A DNA stretch of 64,000 nucleotides from Pseudopithomyces maydicus (taxonomy: Eukaryota > Ascomycota > Dothideomycetes > Pleosporales > Didymosphaeriaceae): assembly GCA_026873275.1 (NCBI GenBank), contig JANTUC010000001.1:310001-374000 (forward strand). Direction: 5' to 3'. Under the pieces are notes generated by a model that saw only the letters and a list, made by a program, of their open reading frames with translations, made no database searches and was not told the DNA's origin. Below are positions 1-11,273 of this stretch, piece after piece. The translations under genes were made by a program, and so were the position numbers. Within the stretch, counting starts at the first letter, position 1. Each line of letters opens with the position of its first letter.

Positions 1-2700
1 CAGCAGAAGCCCAACGTGGGCACAGCTCCCCTCTCGCCATCCTCAAAGCGCCCAAAGCTCGGTAGCTCACCGGCCGAGGTTGCACCTACACCCGACAAAG
101 CCATGAGTGCTGCCAGCATGTATCACTTCCCTAGCAAAAAGGGAGGCGCAACCATGCCTGAGGTCATAGACCTGGCCTCCAGCCCGGAGAACAGCCCTGC
201 AAGAAAGAATGGAGTCAGGAAGGCGACACCAAATATAAGTGCTACTGCTGGCCCCAAGAAGCTGCTGGTCAAGAACTTCCGACCCACGCGAATGGTCGAT
301 CCCAAGGTGTTCCTGGACCAGACATGGGAGAAAGTAGACGCTGCGTTGGAGACCATCTTCCAACAGTGCAAGATTAACTTCAGCCTGGAGGAGCTCTACA
401 GAGGCGTGGAGAACATTTGCCGTCAGGGAATGGCTGTCGAAGCGAAGAAGCGGCTAGTTGCAAGGTGTAAGACATATGTGGACGGGCCTCTGAAAGAGGG
501 TGTTGAGCAGATGCTTGGAAGGCAGAATGTCGATGTTTTGAGGGCGACATTGCAGGCTTGGGCAACTTGGAACAGTCAACTTGTAAGTCCTGCGCCGAAT
601 CGCGAAGACTTGTAAGGTTCGGAACACCTGACATTGCCCAGAGATACATTGATTGGATCTTCTGTTACCTCGATCGCTCGTACTTGCTACCCAAACAGGA
701 ATCTCTCCGTGATATAACAGTTAAGCTCTTCCGCTCTATCCTTTTTGAGCACGCCAAACTAAACCCGCGAATTGTCGACGGCGCATGTGATCTCATCGCG
801 ATTGACCGCGCCGGTGACGATCTCGACCGCGAGATGTTCTCTAGAACAGTTTCGATGTTCTATGATATGCATGTTTACACTCAGCACTTCGAGCCGCGTA
901 TGCTAGAGTTCAGCCAGACCTATGTCATGGAATTCGCGGACAAGGCAAGCGCCGAGCAGACCTTGTCGGAATATGTGAAGAGTGCACAGTCATTGATGAA
1001 GAGAGAAATCGAGAGAGTGGAGCTGTTCCGTTTGGATGGATCGACTAAACGAGATCTTCTTATACTACTAGAAGATCATCTCATCTCCCGCAAAGAGTCA
1101 AAATTGATTAACCAAGACGAATTTGCCGATTTGCTTGAAGACAATGCCGTTGAGGATCTCGAACGATTATACACTCTCTTAGAGCGACGAAAGTTAGGAG
1201 TGAACCTTCGGCCAGCTTTCATGAAATGGATAGAAGATACCGGGACTGCCATAGTTTTCGAAGAGAAAGAGCAGGATAGTATGGTCGTGAAACTCCTGAC
1301 CATGAAGCGCCAGTTGGACACGATCTGGAAGATATCGTTCCATCGGAGTTCGGCATTGGGCCACGGCCTGCGTGAAGCATTCGAAATCTTCATGAACAAG
1401 ACGAAGAAGTCCAACACAACATGGAACACGGATAATTCCAAACCCGGGGAGATGATAGCGAAGTATGTGGACATGCTACTTAGGGGCGGAGCGAAGGCCA
1501 TTCCTGCGCAGCTGAGTCGAAAGACGGAGAAACCCGTAGAAGTGAATGCTGAAGAGGATAACGAGGATGTGGTTTTCGATGAAGATACAGAAGTCAACAA
1601 CCAACTTGACCAAGTGCTCGATCTTTTCCGTTTTGTACACGGTAAAGCGGTTTTTGAAGCCTTTTACAAGAAAGATCTTGCGCGGCGGTTGTTATTGGGT
1701 CGAAGCGCTAGCGCAGATGCGGAGCGTAGTATGCTGTCACGACTCAAAACAGGTACTAGGCTCGATTCTCGTCCTTTTGTTCAGCCGATGCTAATTGTGC
1801 CCTAGAATGCGGTGCTGGATTTACAGCAAATCTTGAACAAATGTTCAAAGATATCGAATTGTCACGCGAAGAGATGTCATCTTACAAGATGATAGCTGAA
1901 GAACGGAACGAGAAGCACGCTATCGACCTTACCGTCAACGTTCTTTCTGCTTCATCATGGCCAACTTATGCCACAGTTCCTGTAATCATTCCGCGGCAGA
2001 TCAAGTCGGAAATTGACAAGTTTGAAATACACTACAAGGCAAAACACTCAGGCCGCAAGCTGGATTGGAAACACTCCCTCGCCCATTGTCAAGTCAAGGC
2101 GAAGTTTCCCAAGGGCAATAAGGAACTGGTTGTTTCTAGCTTCCAGGCCATTGTTCTTTTGCTGTTCAACGGATTAGCTTTAGATGAACATCTGAACTAC
2201 GAATATCTCAAAGAAGCTACTGGGCTACGTAAGAGACCCCATATTCACATGACTGATGACTCGGCTAACAGCATACAGCGCCGGCGGAGTTGAACCGTAC
2301 TCTACAGTCACTTGCTTGCGCTAAATTACGCCCATTAACGAAACATCCAAAGGGTCGAGATGTCAATCCTAGTGATACGTTCACATTGAATGCTGGGTTC
2401 CACGACCCGAAGTACCGCATAAAGATCAACACCGTACAGCTCAAGGAAACACCTGCGGAAAATAAAGAAACACATGAACGCGTCGCCGCAGATCGCAACT
2501 ACGAGACCCAGGCCGCGATTGTGCGTATTCTGAAGGCAAGAAAGCGGATTACGCATAGCGAGCTAGTTGCAGAAACTATTAGGGTGACGAAAAACAGAGG
2601 AACGCTGGACGTGTCTGGCATCAAAAAGAACATTGATCGCTTAATTGAGAAGGAGTTCTTGGAGAGGGAAGACGACGGTATGTATGCTTATATTGCCTAG
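1..2700 (+). CDS. cul4: Cullin-4, scaffold of CRL4 ubiquitin ligase (5' partial)
   Basis: This is a scaffold subunit of CUL4-DDB1 RING E3 ligases, which act in chromatin, replication and repair ubiquitylation. The reading frame is open to the left edge, so the start codon lies outside. I place introns at 583-641, 1753-1805 and 2229-2278, giving 845 visible residues. The N-terminal ~80 residues are a low-complexity Ser/Pro/Lys tail. The CUL4-type block LVKNFRP...LEELYRGVENIC follows, then the cullin repeats and cullin homology domain (around LDLFRFVHGKAVFEAFYKKDLARRLL). The C-terminal winged helix contains the neddylation site VRILKARK, with the acceptor Lys codon at 2533-2535, and ends YAYIA as cullins do. 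The LEELYRGVEN segment points to CUL4 rather than CUL1 or CUL3. Family call is firm; the exact N-terminus is not visible. Confidence 0.95.
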
Positions 2701-3130
2701 ACAGGCAGATGAGTGCCGCCAGCGAGAACCCGTTGAAAAGCTTTCGGCCAAACAAGCATGACTTCACTATCAGTAGGAGCATGTACATATAGTAGTCTTT
2801 GAACTTCGTGCCTGGGAGCGTAGATAGTCCTACGCTGTACGTAGACACAAACGACTACGTCAGTTCCGCTTCAAATACATAAGTACTACCTACTCGCAGC
2901 GGAGTAGGATCCACTCTTGTGACCAATAGATGAATGCCAGCGGTCGCGCGTATGTTCATCATCCCTGCACGTGCATACTGCGATTTATGTAGCCTCCACA
3001 TTTCGGTATACAACACTACTCTCGGTCTTAATTTATCCGAGCTGTATTCCCTGGAGCCTGAAAGTACCAGCACGTTCACGACGGCAAAAAGGTGCCTTAG
3101 TTGTACTCAAACACCCAGTCACAGACCATC
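2701..3130. other. Intergenic: cul4 3' flank and SDR-gene promoter
   Basis: About 430 bp between two genes on the same strand. The short open frames on both strands have no recognisable protein features. It should hold the cul4 terminator and the promoter of the downstream reductase. I see no clear TATA box. Confidence 0.6.
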
Positions 3131-4211
3131 ATGACAGTAACTCGGTACATACTCGTCACAGGCGCAACAGGCTTCATCGGCGCTCATGTGGTCGACGAGC
3201 TTCTGCGCCGTGGGCACAAGGTAGGCTTGGTCATGAGTAGATCTAGATGGGTACGTGGGGCTGAAATGGATGTAGGTACGCGCAGCGACCCGTTCCCTTT
3301 CCAAGGGCCAACTTTTACAAATTTCCCGACCGCAATACGCCGCACAGCTCGATATTGTAAAAGTGTCGGACTTCACTGCATCTGCCTCTTTTCACGAAGC
3401 TGTGCAGGGGGTGGACGGCATCATTCATGTTGCCAGTCCGTTCACTTACGACACCATTAACAATGAAGAGGAGCTTGTGAAGCCGGCAATTGCAGGCGTT
3501 AAAGCAGTACTAAGTGCCGCGAAGCAAGAAAATGAACAAGGCGGGCAGTTGAAAAGAGTGGTGATCACCAGCAGCTTTGCCGCAGTCTTGGATGCAGGAC
3601 GCAAAGCGCCGCCACGATTTACGTATACGGCTGAAGACTGGAACCCATTGAGTTACGAAGAGGCCGTGGCAGAGGGAACGAGCGCAGTAGTGGCATATCG
3701 GGGGAGCAAGAAGTTCGCCGAGTTGGCAGCGTGGGAGTATGTCAAAGAGCAGAAACCACCTTTCGACATCGTGACACTGTGCCCACCCATGACGTTCGGC
3801 CCCATCGCTCATCCGGTGGAGCGACTGGAGGATCTGAACGAGAGCAATGCTATGTTGTGGCAGGTGGCAAGCGGGAAGGACATGCCTGTTGCCAGAGTGC
3901 CGTTCTGGGTCGATGTCCGGGATCTGGCAACGGCGCACGTGGAGGCGCTGTTCAGGGAAGAAGCAGGCGGAAAGAGGTACGTGGTTGCTAGTCCTGAGAA
4001 GTTTTCATACGGAATCGTGAAGAAGGTGGTGGAGGAGGAGTTTCCGTGGGGCAGGGAGAGAGTGGCGAAGGGCGAGCAGGGGGTGGACGATAGCTATGAC
4101 TTGGAGGGTGGGAAGGCAGGGGAGGAGCTGGGGGTGGAGTACAGGAGGTTCAGGGAGACGGTGAAGGAGTTTGTAGAACAGGCGGTATCTATGGAGGAGC
4201 GGGCGTCCTGA
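3131..4211 (+). CDS. NAD(P)-dependent epimerase/aldehyde reductase (extended SDR)
   Basis: A cytosolic oxidoreductase of the GRE2/dihydroflavonol-reductase-like branch of the extended SDR family; these reduce aldehydes or ketones with NADPH. The ATG at 3131 is followed at once by the nucleotide-binding motif TGATGFIGAHV (residues ~9-19). One intron at 3251-3305 (GTACGT donor, phase 0) joins SRSRW to GQLLQISRPQYAAQLD, and this restores the usual family spacing between GHKV and the RPQYAAQLD block. The active-site YxxxK is in YRGSKKFAE, preceded by the ITSSFAAV serine region. The predicted protein is 341 aa, normal for the family. The substrate cannot be told from sequence. The final ~30 codons are also present as a degenerate downstream copy. 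Confidence 0.92.
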
Positions 4212-4575
4212 AGGTCACGGGACGATGGATAGCCCGGGCTCTTGAGCCCTGGAGAGAGGGCACCTCGTGATGTCCAGGTGAGTGCAAGGCGGCGTAGGGA
4301 GACAGTAAAGGACCTTGTAGAGCAGGTGGTATCTATGGATGCGAGACGAGATGTCGCCGGCGCGTCCTGAGAATCACGGGACGATTGACGGATAGCGCTC
4401 AAGTGTTGTGTTGCATGGGGCACCTGGGCATGGGGCGCCCATGTCTTGGCACAAGGCGGACGCACAGGCAATCGCGTCCCACGCCTACGCGATTGACAAC
4501 ATCATCACCCGTAAATTCCCCCTCAACGCGCATTCGCGCCACCCGAATCGCAACAACTCGGATCGCGCCCCCACA
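4212..4575. other. Intergenic: reductase tail duplication and scc3 upstream region
   Basis: The left part holds the decayed tail copy. The right part is the 5' flank of the cohesin gene and carries a GGGCACCTGGGCATG word at 4418-4432 that recurs upstream of the dsn1 gene. An in-frame upstream ATG at 4441 could extend the cohesin protein by 45 residues. Confidence 0.6.
4275..4398 (+). pseudogene. Degenerate tandem copy of the reductase 3' end
   Basis: This segment resembles the last ~100 bp of the reductase gene plus its 3' flank (about 4130-4232). In frame it reads RRRETVKDLVEQVVSMDARRDVAGAS and then stops. The genuine tail reads RRFRETVKEFVEQAVSMEERAS and then stops. The similarity continues past both stop codons: CACGGGACGAT is shared, followed by GATAGC. 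A local tandem duplication followed by substitutions and small insertions is the simplest origin. It has no start codon of its own and no upstream catalytic region. Confidence 0.8.
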
Positions 4576-7500
4576 ATGAGCGCAGACGTCGCGTCTTCCA
4601 GCGCCGCCGAAATCACATCCTCGGCCCCGCGGCGCAAATCAGGACGCGTCCCCACCCAGCGACAGCTGTACTCGCCCACGGGCAGTGCGAAGCGGAAGCG
4701 AGACAACGCCCACGACAGCGATGCCGACGACACCTCGCCTGCCTCCGACGAGGACGAGTCGGAGAGCAGCCCGGACGAGGAGGAACTGAAGGAGCGCCGG
4801 AAGCAGACCAGGAAGAAGAAGAGCGCGCTGGCCCAGAAGAAGCCGCCGCAGAAGAAGCCAAAGACCAATGGCGAGATGCCGGGCCTGGCCATCCGTCCTG
4901 CGCCCGCCGCGAGGAAGCAGGCCGCCCGCCCGCGCAAGCCGCCCATCCGCAAGAGCGCCCTGGTCGAGCAAGATGCAGATGGACTGTACGGTAGGTCTTG
5001 TCCGCCTGGCTCTGCGCGCCGTGCCTGTGCCTGTGTCTGTGCCGCCGGCTAATGCTGCGCCAGCTGAGATATTCGCCCGTGGAACCCGCCCGACAGAGGT
5101 CGCCGTCCAATGGACCACCCGCTTCAACGAGCACGAAGCCAAGGCCGTGGCCGAGATCGTGAATCTCGCGCTTCGCGCATCTGGCTGCCATGTCCAGATA
5201 GACGAGGACGACATCGCCGACCCAGACAACTGCCCCTCCAGGCTGGGCGACATACAAGATGAATACAACAATGTAGGAAGGCCAGTACAATTGCACGCGC
5301 ACGGCTAACACACGACAGGAACAAGTATCAGACTATCCGCTCGTTTCCAAAGCAAAAGGCGCCGCTGCCTTTCGGAACGCCCTCCACGACTTCTTTGTCG
5401 AGCTGGCACAGACTATCGCTCAGACAGGGCTCATGTACGAAGAGAACCAGCTCATGGAGAACATACAGGTGTGGATCTGCACCATGACCTCCGCTACGAA
5501 CCGTCCTCTACGCCACACCTTCACTACGGCCGCCTTGGGCGTTACGTCGGGCCTGTGCCACATCGCAAGCGAGATCACGGAAAGCACAGCAAAGATGATG
5601 CGACAGAAAGAAACCGAATCGAAGAAGTCGCGTGCAAACAAATCGCGATTGGCTACAATCGACCAGGAAGTGGAGGAGCTCAACCAGAAGCTAGAGCATG
5701 TGAAGGCCATGATCACGGATTGGTTCGACACGGTCTATGTGCACCGATACCGTGACGTGGACCCCAAGATCAGGATCGAGTGCTGCGATGCATTGGCCGA
5801 CTGGATCATTCTGTATCCGGATATGTTCTTTGATGGCCAGCATCTGCGATACCTGGGTTGGATACTCTCGGATACCAGCGAGAGCACCCGAGCCGAGGTT
5901 CTGAAACAGCTTGCCAAATTGTATCGCGATAACGACAAGCTCGCCGGTCTGAAAACCTTCACTGAGCGATTCAGAGCTCGTATTGTGGAAATTGCAACTC
6001 GCGACGCACATACCAACATTCGAGCCACCGCAGTCGAGCTTTTAGACATCCTACGGGAAGCTGGATTCCTCGAACCAGATGATATCGATGTTGTTGGGAG
6101 GCTCATATTCGATGCAGAACCAAAAGTACGCAAAGCCGTTATTGGTTTCTTCGCTGAGAATGTCAATGCTGCTTATGAGCTCCAAATCGAAGATATGGGT
6201 GGGCAAGAAGCTCTCGATGAAGCGCTCGCCCACACAGACGATGAAGAGTACACGAATCCCAGGCTCGAATGGCTCAAATTAAAGTGTCTAGTTGAGCAAC
6301 TATTGTCATATGACGAAGAAACGGGGCTTCCTTCACAGATGGAGCGCGTTATACCTTATGGTGCCGAGCTCGGTCTGGTAGCTGCGGGGATTGAGTCACG
6401 ATTCTCACTCGCAGCACAAGCGCTATACGACGTGATTCCAGAGGTCAGATCTTGGGAAGTATTGGCAGGGTACCTGTTGTACGATCATTCCCAGACTTCT
6501 TCGGATATCGCTGGCGATGACACCGAAGCTATGCTTCGGCGGAACTGCAAGTTGTCAGAGCAAGAGGAGACTGTCCTGCTTGATATACTCAATGCGACGG
6601 TCCGGATACGACTGCAGCGTCTGGCGGATGCACTCAAAGACAAGAAAAAAATGAGACAACAGCGCCGCGAAGACCAGGAGGAGCAAGAGAATATAGCGAA
6701 GAGGCTGACGTCCTATATTCCGCAGTTGCTCAAAAAATTTGGCGCGTTACCAGAAGCTGCATCGCTATGTCTTCGTCTTGAGCGTGAGCTTAACCTCGAA
6801 ATATTCCAAGAACTACGGCAGAACACTGCCCTCGCAGCACTTTTGGACGATATCAACAAACAGTTCCTTACCCACCAGAGCGAGCGTGTCCTGAATGAAG
6901 CCATAAGTTCTATTCTACACGCTTTAGGCAACGATGAGCTCAAGGAGCTTGTCGATACCAAAACCCAAGTTCTGTGGGACGATCTCTCTGGAACGTTTGA
7001 TGCATTACGACGGGGCCGGGATCTCTCAATTCGGGGTGCTATTGAGCGGAACATACTTGCTGGCATTTCAAATATTGTCTTGAAAATGTCAGAGCTCGCG
7101 AAGGCATCAGAACCAAATGTGTTGGACCAAATCGCCGCACCAACCAAATCTCGAACTAAAAACAAAAAGCATGCCCCATTGGACACGCCCCCGATTTCAT
7201 CCCTGCTGCAGATTCTCGACCGAGGTGTACCTGCGGATGATCTGGATAACGAAGTCGATGAAGCGGAGGATGCCCTCGTCCGTCACACAATGTCGCTAAT
7301 GCTCCCATATTTCCTTTGGAAATGCCGGCACTTGTCCACTCATGTACAAACTGGTACACGTGTCCCCGATGACGAGCTCACCGCACTGGCTGAGCGACGA
7401 GATCTGTGCATTACGGCACTCATGCGCATAATTGAAAGCCGGAAAGGCGCCGACGACCTCCGCGTCGAAGCAGCAGATCTTCTTCTCGATCTGTACAACC

Positions 7501-8195
7501 TCTTCCGTTCCCTTCAAACCATGAACGGAAAGGGCAGCAAGACCCCTAGGAAATCGAACGGTCGTGCGTCCGACGTAAATGACGATTGGGAAGCTCTCTG
7601 CCAGGTAGTTGACAGCCAGACGGTCCGCCTCCTGCTACAGATTCTTGCTGCGTTAGAGGCCAACCTCGGTAAACGCCTGCGCAAGCGTTTGGAAGGCCCC
7701 GATGTTGATGATGACCCTATTGATGACGACGAAGAGCCTGAGAGCTCTGATGACGAAGGTGAAGATGAACAGCTCCAGAACCAAAAGCAAATTCGTGCGC
7801 TCCTTGCCGAGGAACGTCTTTGCACATTTGGCAGCCGTATTGTCCTTGGCGTGCAAGTCGGATCCATCGACGCGGCGGACGAGAAGGCAGTGCGCTCGCG
7901 CCTGGAGCGCAACAAGGTCAAGTTGACATCAAGCTGGAAGGAGGTCGTCGGTCACTTGGATATGAACAAGCAATCCAAGAACAAAGGAAAGAAAGCGCCG
8001 GTGAAGGAATCGATGAAGGCGAAGAGTAAAGAAATAGTGGTAGAGGACGAGAGCGAGGATGAGCCTGAGGTGCATGATGATCCGATCGAGGACGATGAGA
8101 TGCCGGATGCCGAGGCTGGTGCAGAGACGGAACAGCTTAATGGAGAGGAAGTGGAGAGCGCGAACGGAGACGTGGAGAGCGTCTTGGGTGACTAG
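4576..8195 (+). CDS. scc3: Cohesin subunit Scc3/STAG (Psc3/Irr1 family)
   Basis: This HEAT-repeat subunit of nuclear cohesin binds the kleisin Scc1 and DNA and is needed for sister-chromatid cohesion. Introns at 4991-5063 and 5273-5318 give a 1166-aa product. Residues 1-200 are a basic/acidic disordered tail with poly-Glu/Asp and Lys runs. The STAG domain follows (FRNALHDFFVELAQ, then NIQVWICTMTSATNRPLRHT). The stromalin conservative domain comes next (DWFDTVYVHRYRDVDPKIR to WILSDTSESTRAEVLKQLAKLY). The rest is alpha-helical repeat, ending in a highly acidic, Lys-containing tail from about residue 975. I chose the ATG at 4576; an in-frame ATG at 4441 is possible. Length and domain order are normal for fungi. 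Confidence 0.95.
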
Positions 8196-9790
8196 GTTAG
8201 TACACTTGTATGAGTCGATGTGTCGAAGGGTGCGGGTGTTGACTACTGAGCGGCGTGGTGGCGAGATTCATTTTCTTTCGTGCGCATACTTACGTGTTAG
8301 GCTTGAGGTGGCTATACCACACTGTGTATAGGGCGTTTCACTTTATGACGATGGCGTTTCTTGGGATAGGGACAAGGATTAGGTACGATAGGGTGATGCT
8401 CTCAAGTGGAGATGGCGTGAATCACAATGAAAATCCTTCTGTGCAGTTCCATGAAGACTTGCAACTGTGATGAATGTAATGACTGGAAACTAAGAATTCA
8501 CACTGAGTCAGTGGGGCGGCAAGCTACGGCGTGGTCAGAACGCTCTCTAGGCTCAAACGCAAGCTTTGACTGTACGACCTGACGAAACTCACGCTCTACC
8601 CGGCACCGGTACGAATCACACGAGGTCAGTGAGTCGTACCTTGTGGCTCTTTAGCAGTTTTCTACAAATCTACTCTGATGTATGTCCCACGCGCGTTCCG
8701 GACATTGCCCAATTTACACAATCAATCGAATGATCAGACCACTATATATATAGATTAGGGGCTTTCGAAGGGAGCGGAAGTTCGTATATGGATGGACTAA
8801 GTCCAATAGTACTAGGGAAAGCTGTTACAGCACTTTGTGATAAACATCAGCGGATTGACAAGGTCGTTTGATACATTGTCAATAGCAGTGATGACCTTAG
8901 GTCTAAGGATATCGGAAAACTCCGCAGTATTTCACTTTTCGAGTTGACCTGAAGCTGTGGAAAACCTAAGGTTGCGTTCGGGTGACCCGGCAGAGAGCAT
9001 TGTATTGACTAGGCATGTGGGTCTAATCTTTCTACGCAACCAAACAAAGACTAGGATTTGTCTTCTCAGCCCTCTACCTAGGGGTTTCCTTCTGCTGACT
9101 GTAGTTTTTCCCTGTTTCAAATATGCACCCAACACGGTGGTTCGTCGTTTCCTAACGCACGTTCAACATGGACATTGACTCCTCACTGAGTCAACAGACA
9201 CATGGACCACTACGGCACGTTGAAAGCGCTGCACATGGTCCAAGATTACACGTAACACCTGTATATTCGACAGTATATAAAGCCTCCACCGCTTGAGGTG
9301 CTGCTTGTCTTCTAAATCCTCACTCCTCATCACGAATATATCAGACTTTACAATTCTGTTTGCTGCTTGAAGCGTCCAACTTCACGCTGAAACTTCTGGT
9401 ATACAGTAATTAAATCACTTATACTAGCCATTAACAGTTACCGATCCTACATACAGATCTCAGAACACCAATTTCAAGTATCAAGTGGGTTCTGGAGCAG
9501 TCCGTTAGCTCAATATAACATAAACTGACGCGCTTTAGCCGATCTTGCATCTACACATCAGTTCACTCGAAATCGCCACAACGAAACGGACAACGAGCCC
9601 CAGACGGATATATTTGAATTCCGCTTGTTTTCAGTCAGGAATATTCCAAAATATCCATCTTATCGAGAAGCACGAAACGAACTACTCAAATATCCGACAA
9701 ATTCGAAGCTTTCACCTGCCAAGCTGCACAACACCTTCTCACATCACTACGAGGTTACAGTCACAACTGCAAACTTTGTTTGTAAACAAG
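8196..9790. other. Gene-free stretch upstream of the zinc-cluster orphan
   Basis: About 1.6 kb with only short open frames and no protein signature on either strand. The left end is the scc3 3' flank. The right end is the promoter and leader of the next gene. I see no RNA gene and no repeat. Confidence 0.55.
9274..9282 (+). promoter_or_regulatory. Candidate TATA box of the zinc-cluster orphan
   Basis: TATATAAAG lies in an otherwise mixed-composition flank, ~510 bp upstream of the ATG at 9791. If it is used, the transcript has a leader of nearly 480 nt with several short upstream ATGs. This assignment rests on motif match only. Confidence 0.4.
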
Positions 9791-11273
9791 ATGTCAACAC
9801 AATCTGGAGATAAAGAATTTCCCTTGATTTGCGACTCCTGTTACTATTTGGAACCTCAAACTTGTGAAGGCGATGGCAAAGGGCCGTGCACAAACTGCGC
9901 ACAGGTTCCGTCAAATTCGAATGAACCCAGCATACCATGTACCTACTATAAAGCCTCACTCGCTCAAGAGGAAAAGAAGATCATAGATGAGAAAGAAAAA
10001 CTCAGGAAACAGGAAAACGAAGTGAGGGGGAAAGGTGTTGAGAAATGTCAGAACTGCCAAAAAAAAGAGGACTGCAATCATCTATTTCCTTGTCATCGAT
10101 GCATAACCAATGGCCTCGATTGTAAATATGCCGAAAAAGATCTGGATGGGCGAAAAGACTACAGGATATTTATTGTAACCTTTATCAGCCACGTCGGTGA
10201 GACCGAAACTATCAAAGGTTTCACGATAAGCGACCACATGGTTGAGTTCTTTCGAAAGTGGCAGGGAGAAACACCGTGGGCTGTTGGATCAGTGCGAGCT
10301 GCCGATCCGGGAGATTTGGCAAAACTGATCGGCATGTATGGGCCTTTGATGCCACGAGGCGGCAAACCGAAAGATACATTCTCCCCGCTCGAAAGATCAC
10401 ATACTACAGAAAACAGTAAGTACTCACACCATTTTGATATCTCTTAATTATATTTGACTGACATGATGCTAGTATGGAAGGAATTTTCTGCGAATTATCG
10501 ACAGCAGCTAATACGGTCCTGGACTATAAGCTGGGGATTCAATCGGTCTTTTACAAGGTATTTGGTGAAATACCCGGGTGGAGAGGGCCTGACAAATGAG
10601 CACGAGGAAGCATATCGCTTGATCAAAGAACTTATAGAGGATGAGAAGGAAGGATGGGCCTTGACCGCAATAACCAAAGACGACGATCTAGGTCTGCTGC
10701 TCTTGGACCATCAATATGGTATACGCCTACCCGGCAGCGGAACTTCACCAAATGGTATGTATAAGCACGGCAACTTTCTACACACTCTCAGCTGACCTTT
10801 GACAGTGATCAATGCACTTGGAATGGTGAACCCTCCGATGATAGCTTTCACTGTTTCTCTTGCCGGCCAACAACAATATGCAGAAGGAGTGGGGAGATAC
10901 CAAGCCCCGTTCTGGGACGCCATGTCTGAGTACCTCTGCCATTTTGAAAGGGACTCTATACATCCAAATTGGAATGACTTCAAATTCTTGGAGCCATGTA
11001 CAACCTCGGACAAGATAACCGCACAACGAGCCAAATACATCGGGGAGGCGGCCTACACGGAGAATTTAGAATCCGAGTACCCCTTGCGAATCACTTCAGA
11101 GTGTAAGTCCAGTGCCTTGCAATCTATATTTCAAAAAGACAGAAAAATACAAGTAAACTAACGAATTTGCAGTATTGCAAGCCTTGGAAAAAGAAAACAG
11201 CGATGGCAATGACCTTGAAGCCAGGGCGGAAAATTTTTTGAAAAGACGAAAAGATAGAAGTTGGGAAAATTGA
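9791..11273 (+). CDS. Orphan protein with two Zn2Cys6-like cysteine clusters
   Basis: I do not recognise a family. Three introns (10416-10472, 10755-10805, 11103-11172) give a complete 434-aa frame. There are two six-cysteine clusters. One is C14, C17, C25, C33, C36, C50; the other is C86, C89, C95, C101, C104, C111. The second has the C-x2-C-x5-C-x5-C-x2-C-x6-C spacing of fungal binuclear zinc clusters, but lacks the basic stretch normally found between the second and third Cys. A Lys/Glu-rich, probably helical linker (residues 57-80) joins them. The remainder (GFTISDHMVEFFRKWQGETPWAVG..., then QAPFWDAMSEYL) matches nothing I know. It could be a transcription factor-like or purely structural zinc protein. 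It sits alone in a 4.8-kb sparse region, which suggests a lineage-restricted gene. Confidence 0.75.

Noticed and set aside
4639..5311. Long antisense open frames across the scc3 N-terminus
   Set aside because: They mirror the charged low-complexity coding region of scc3 and have no protein features of their own.
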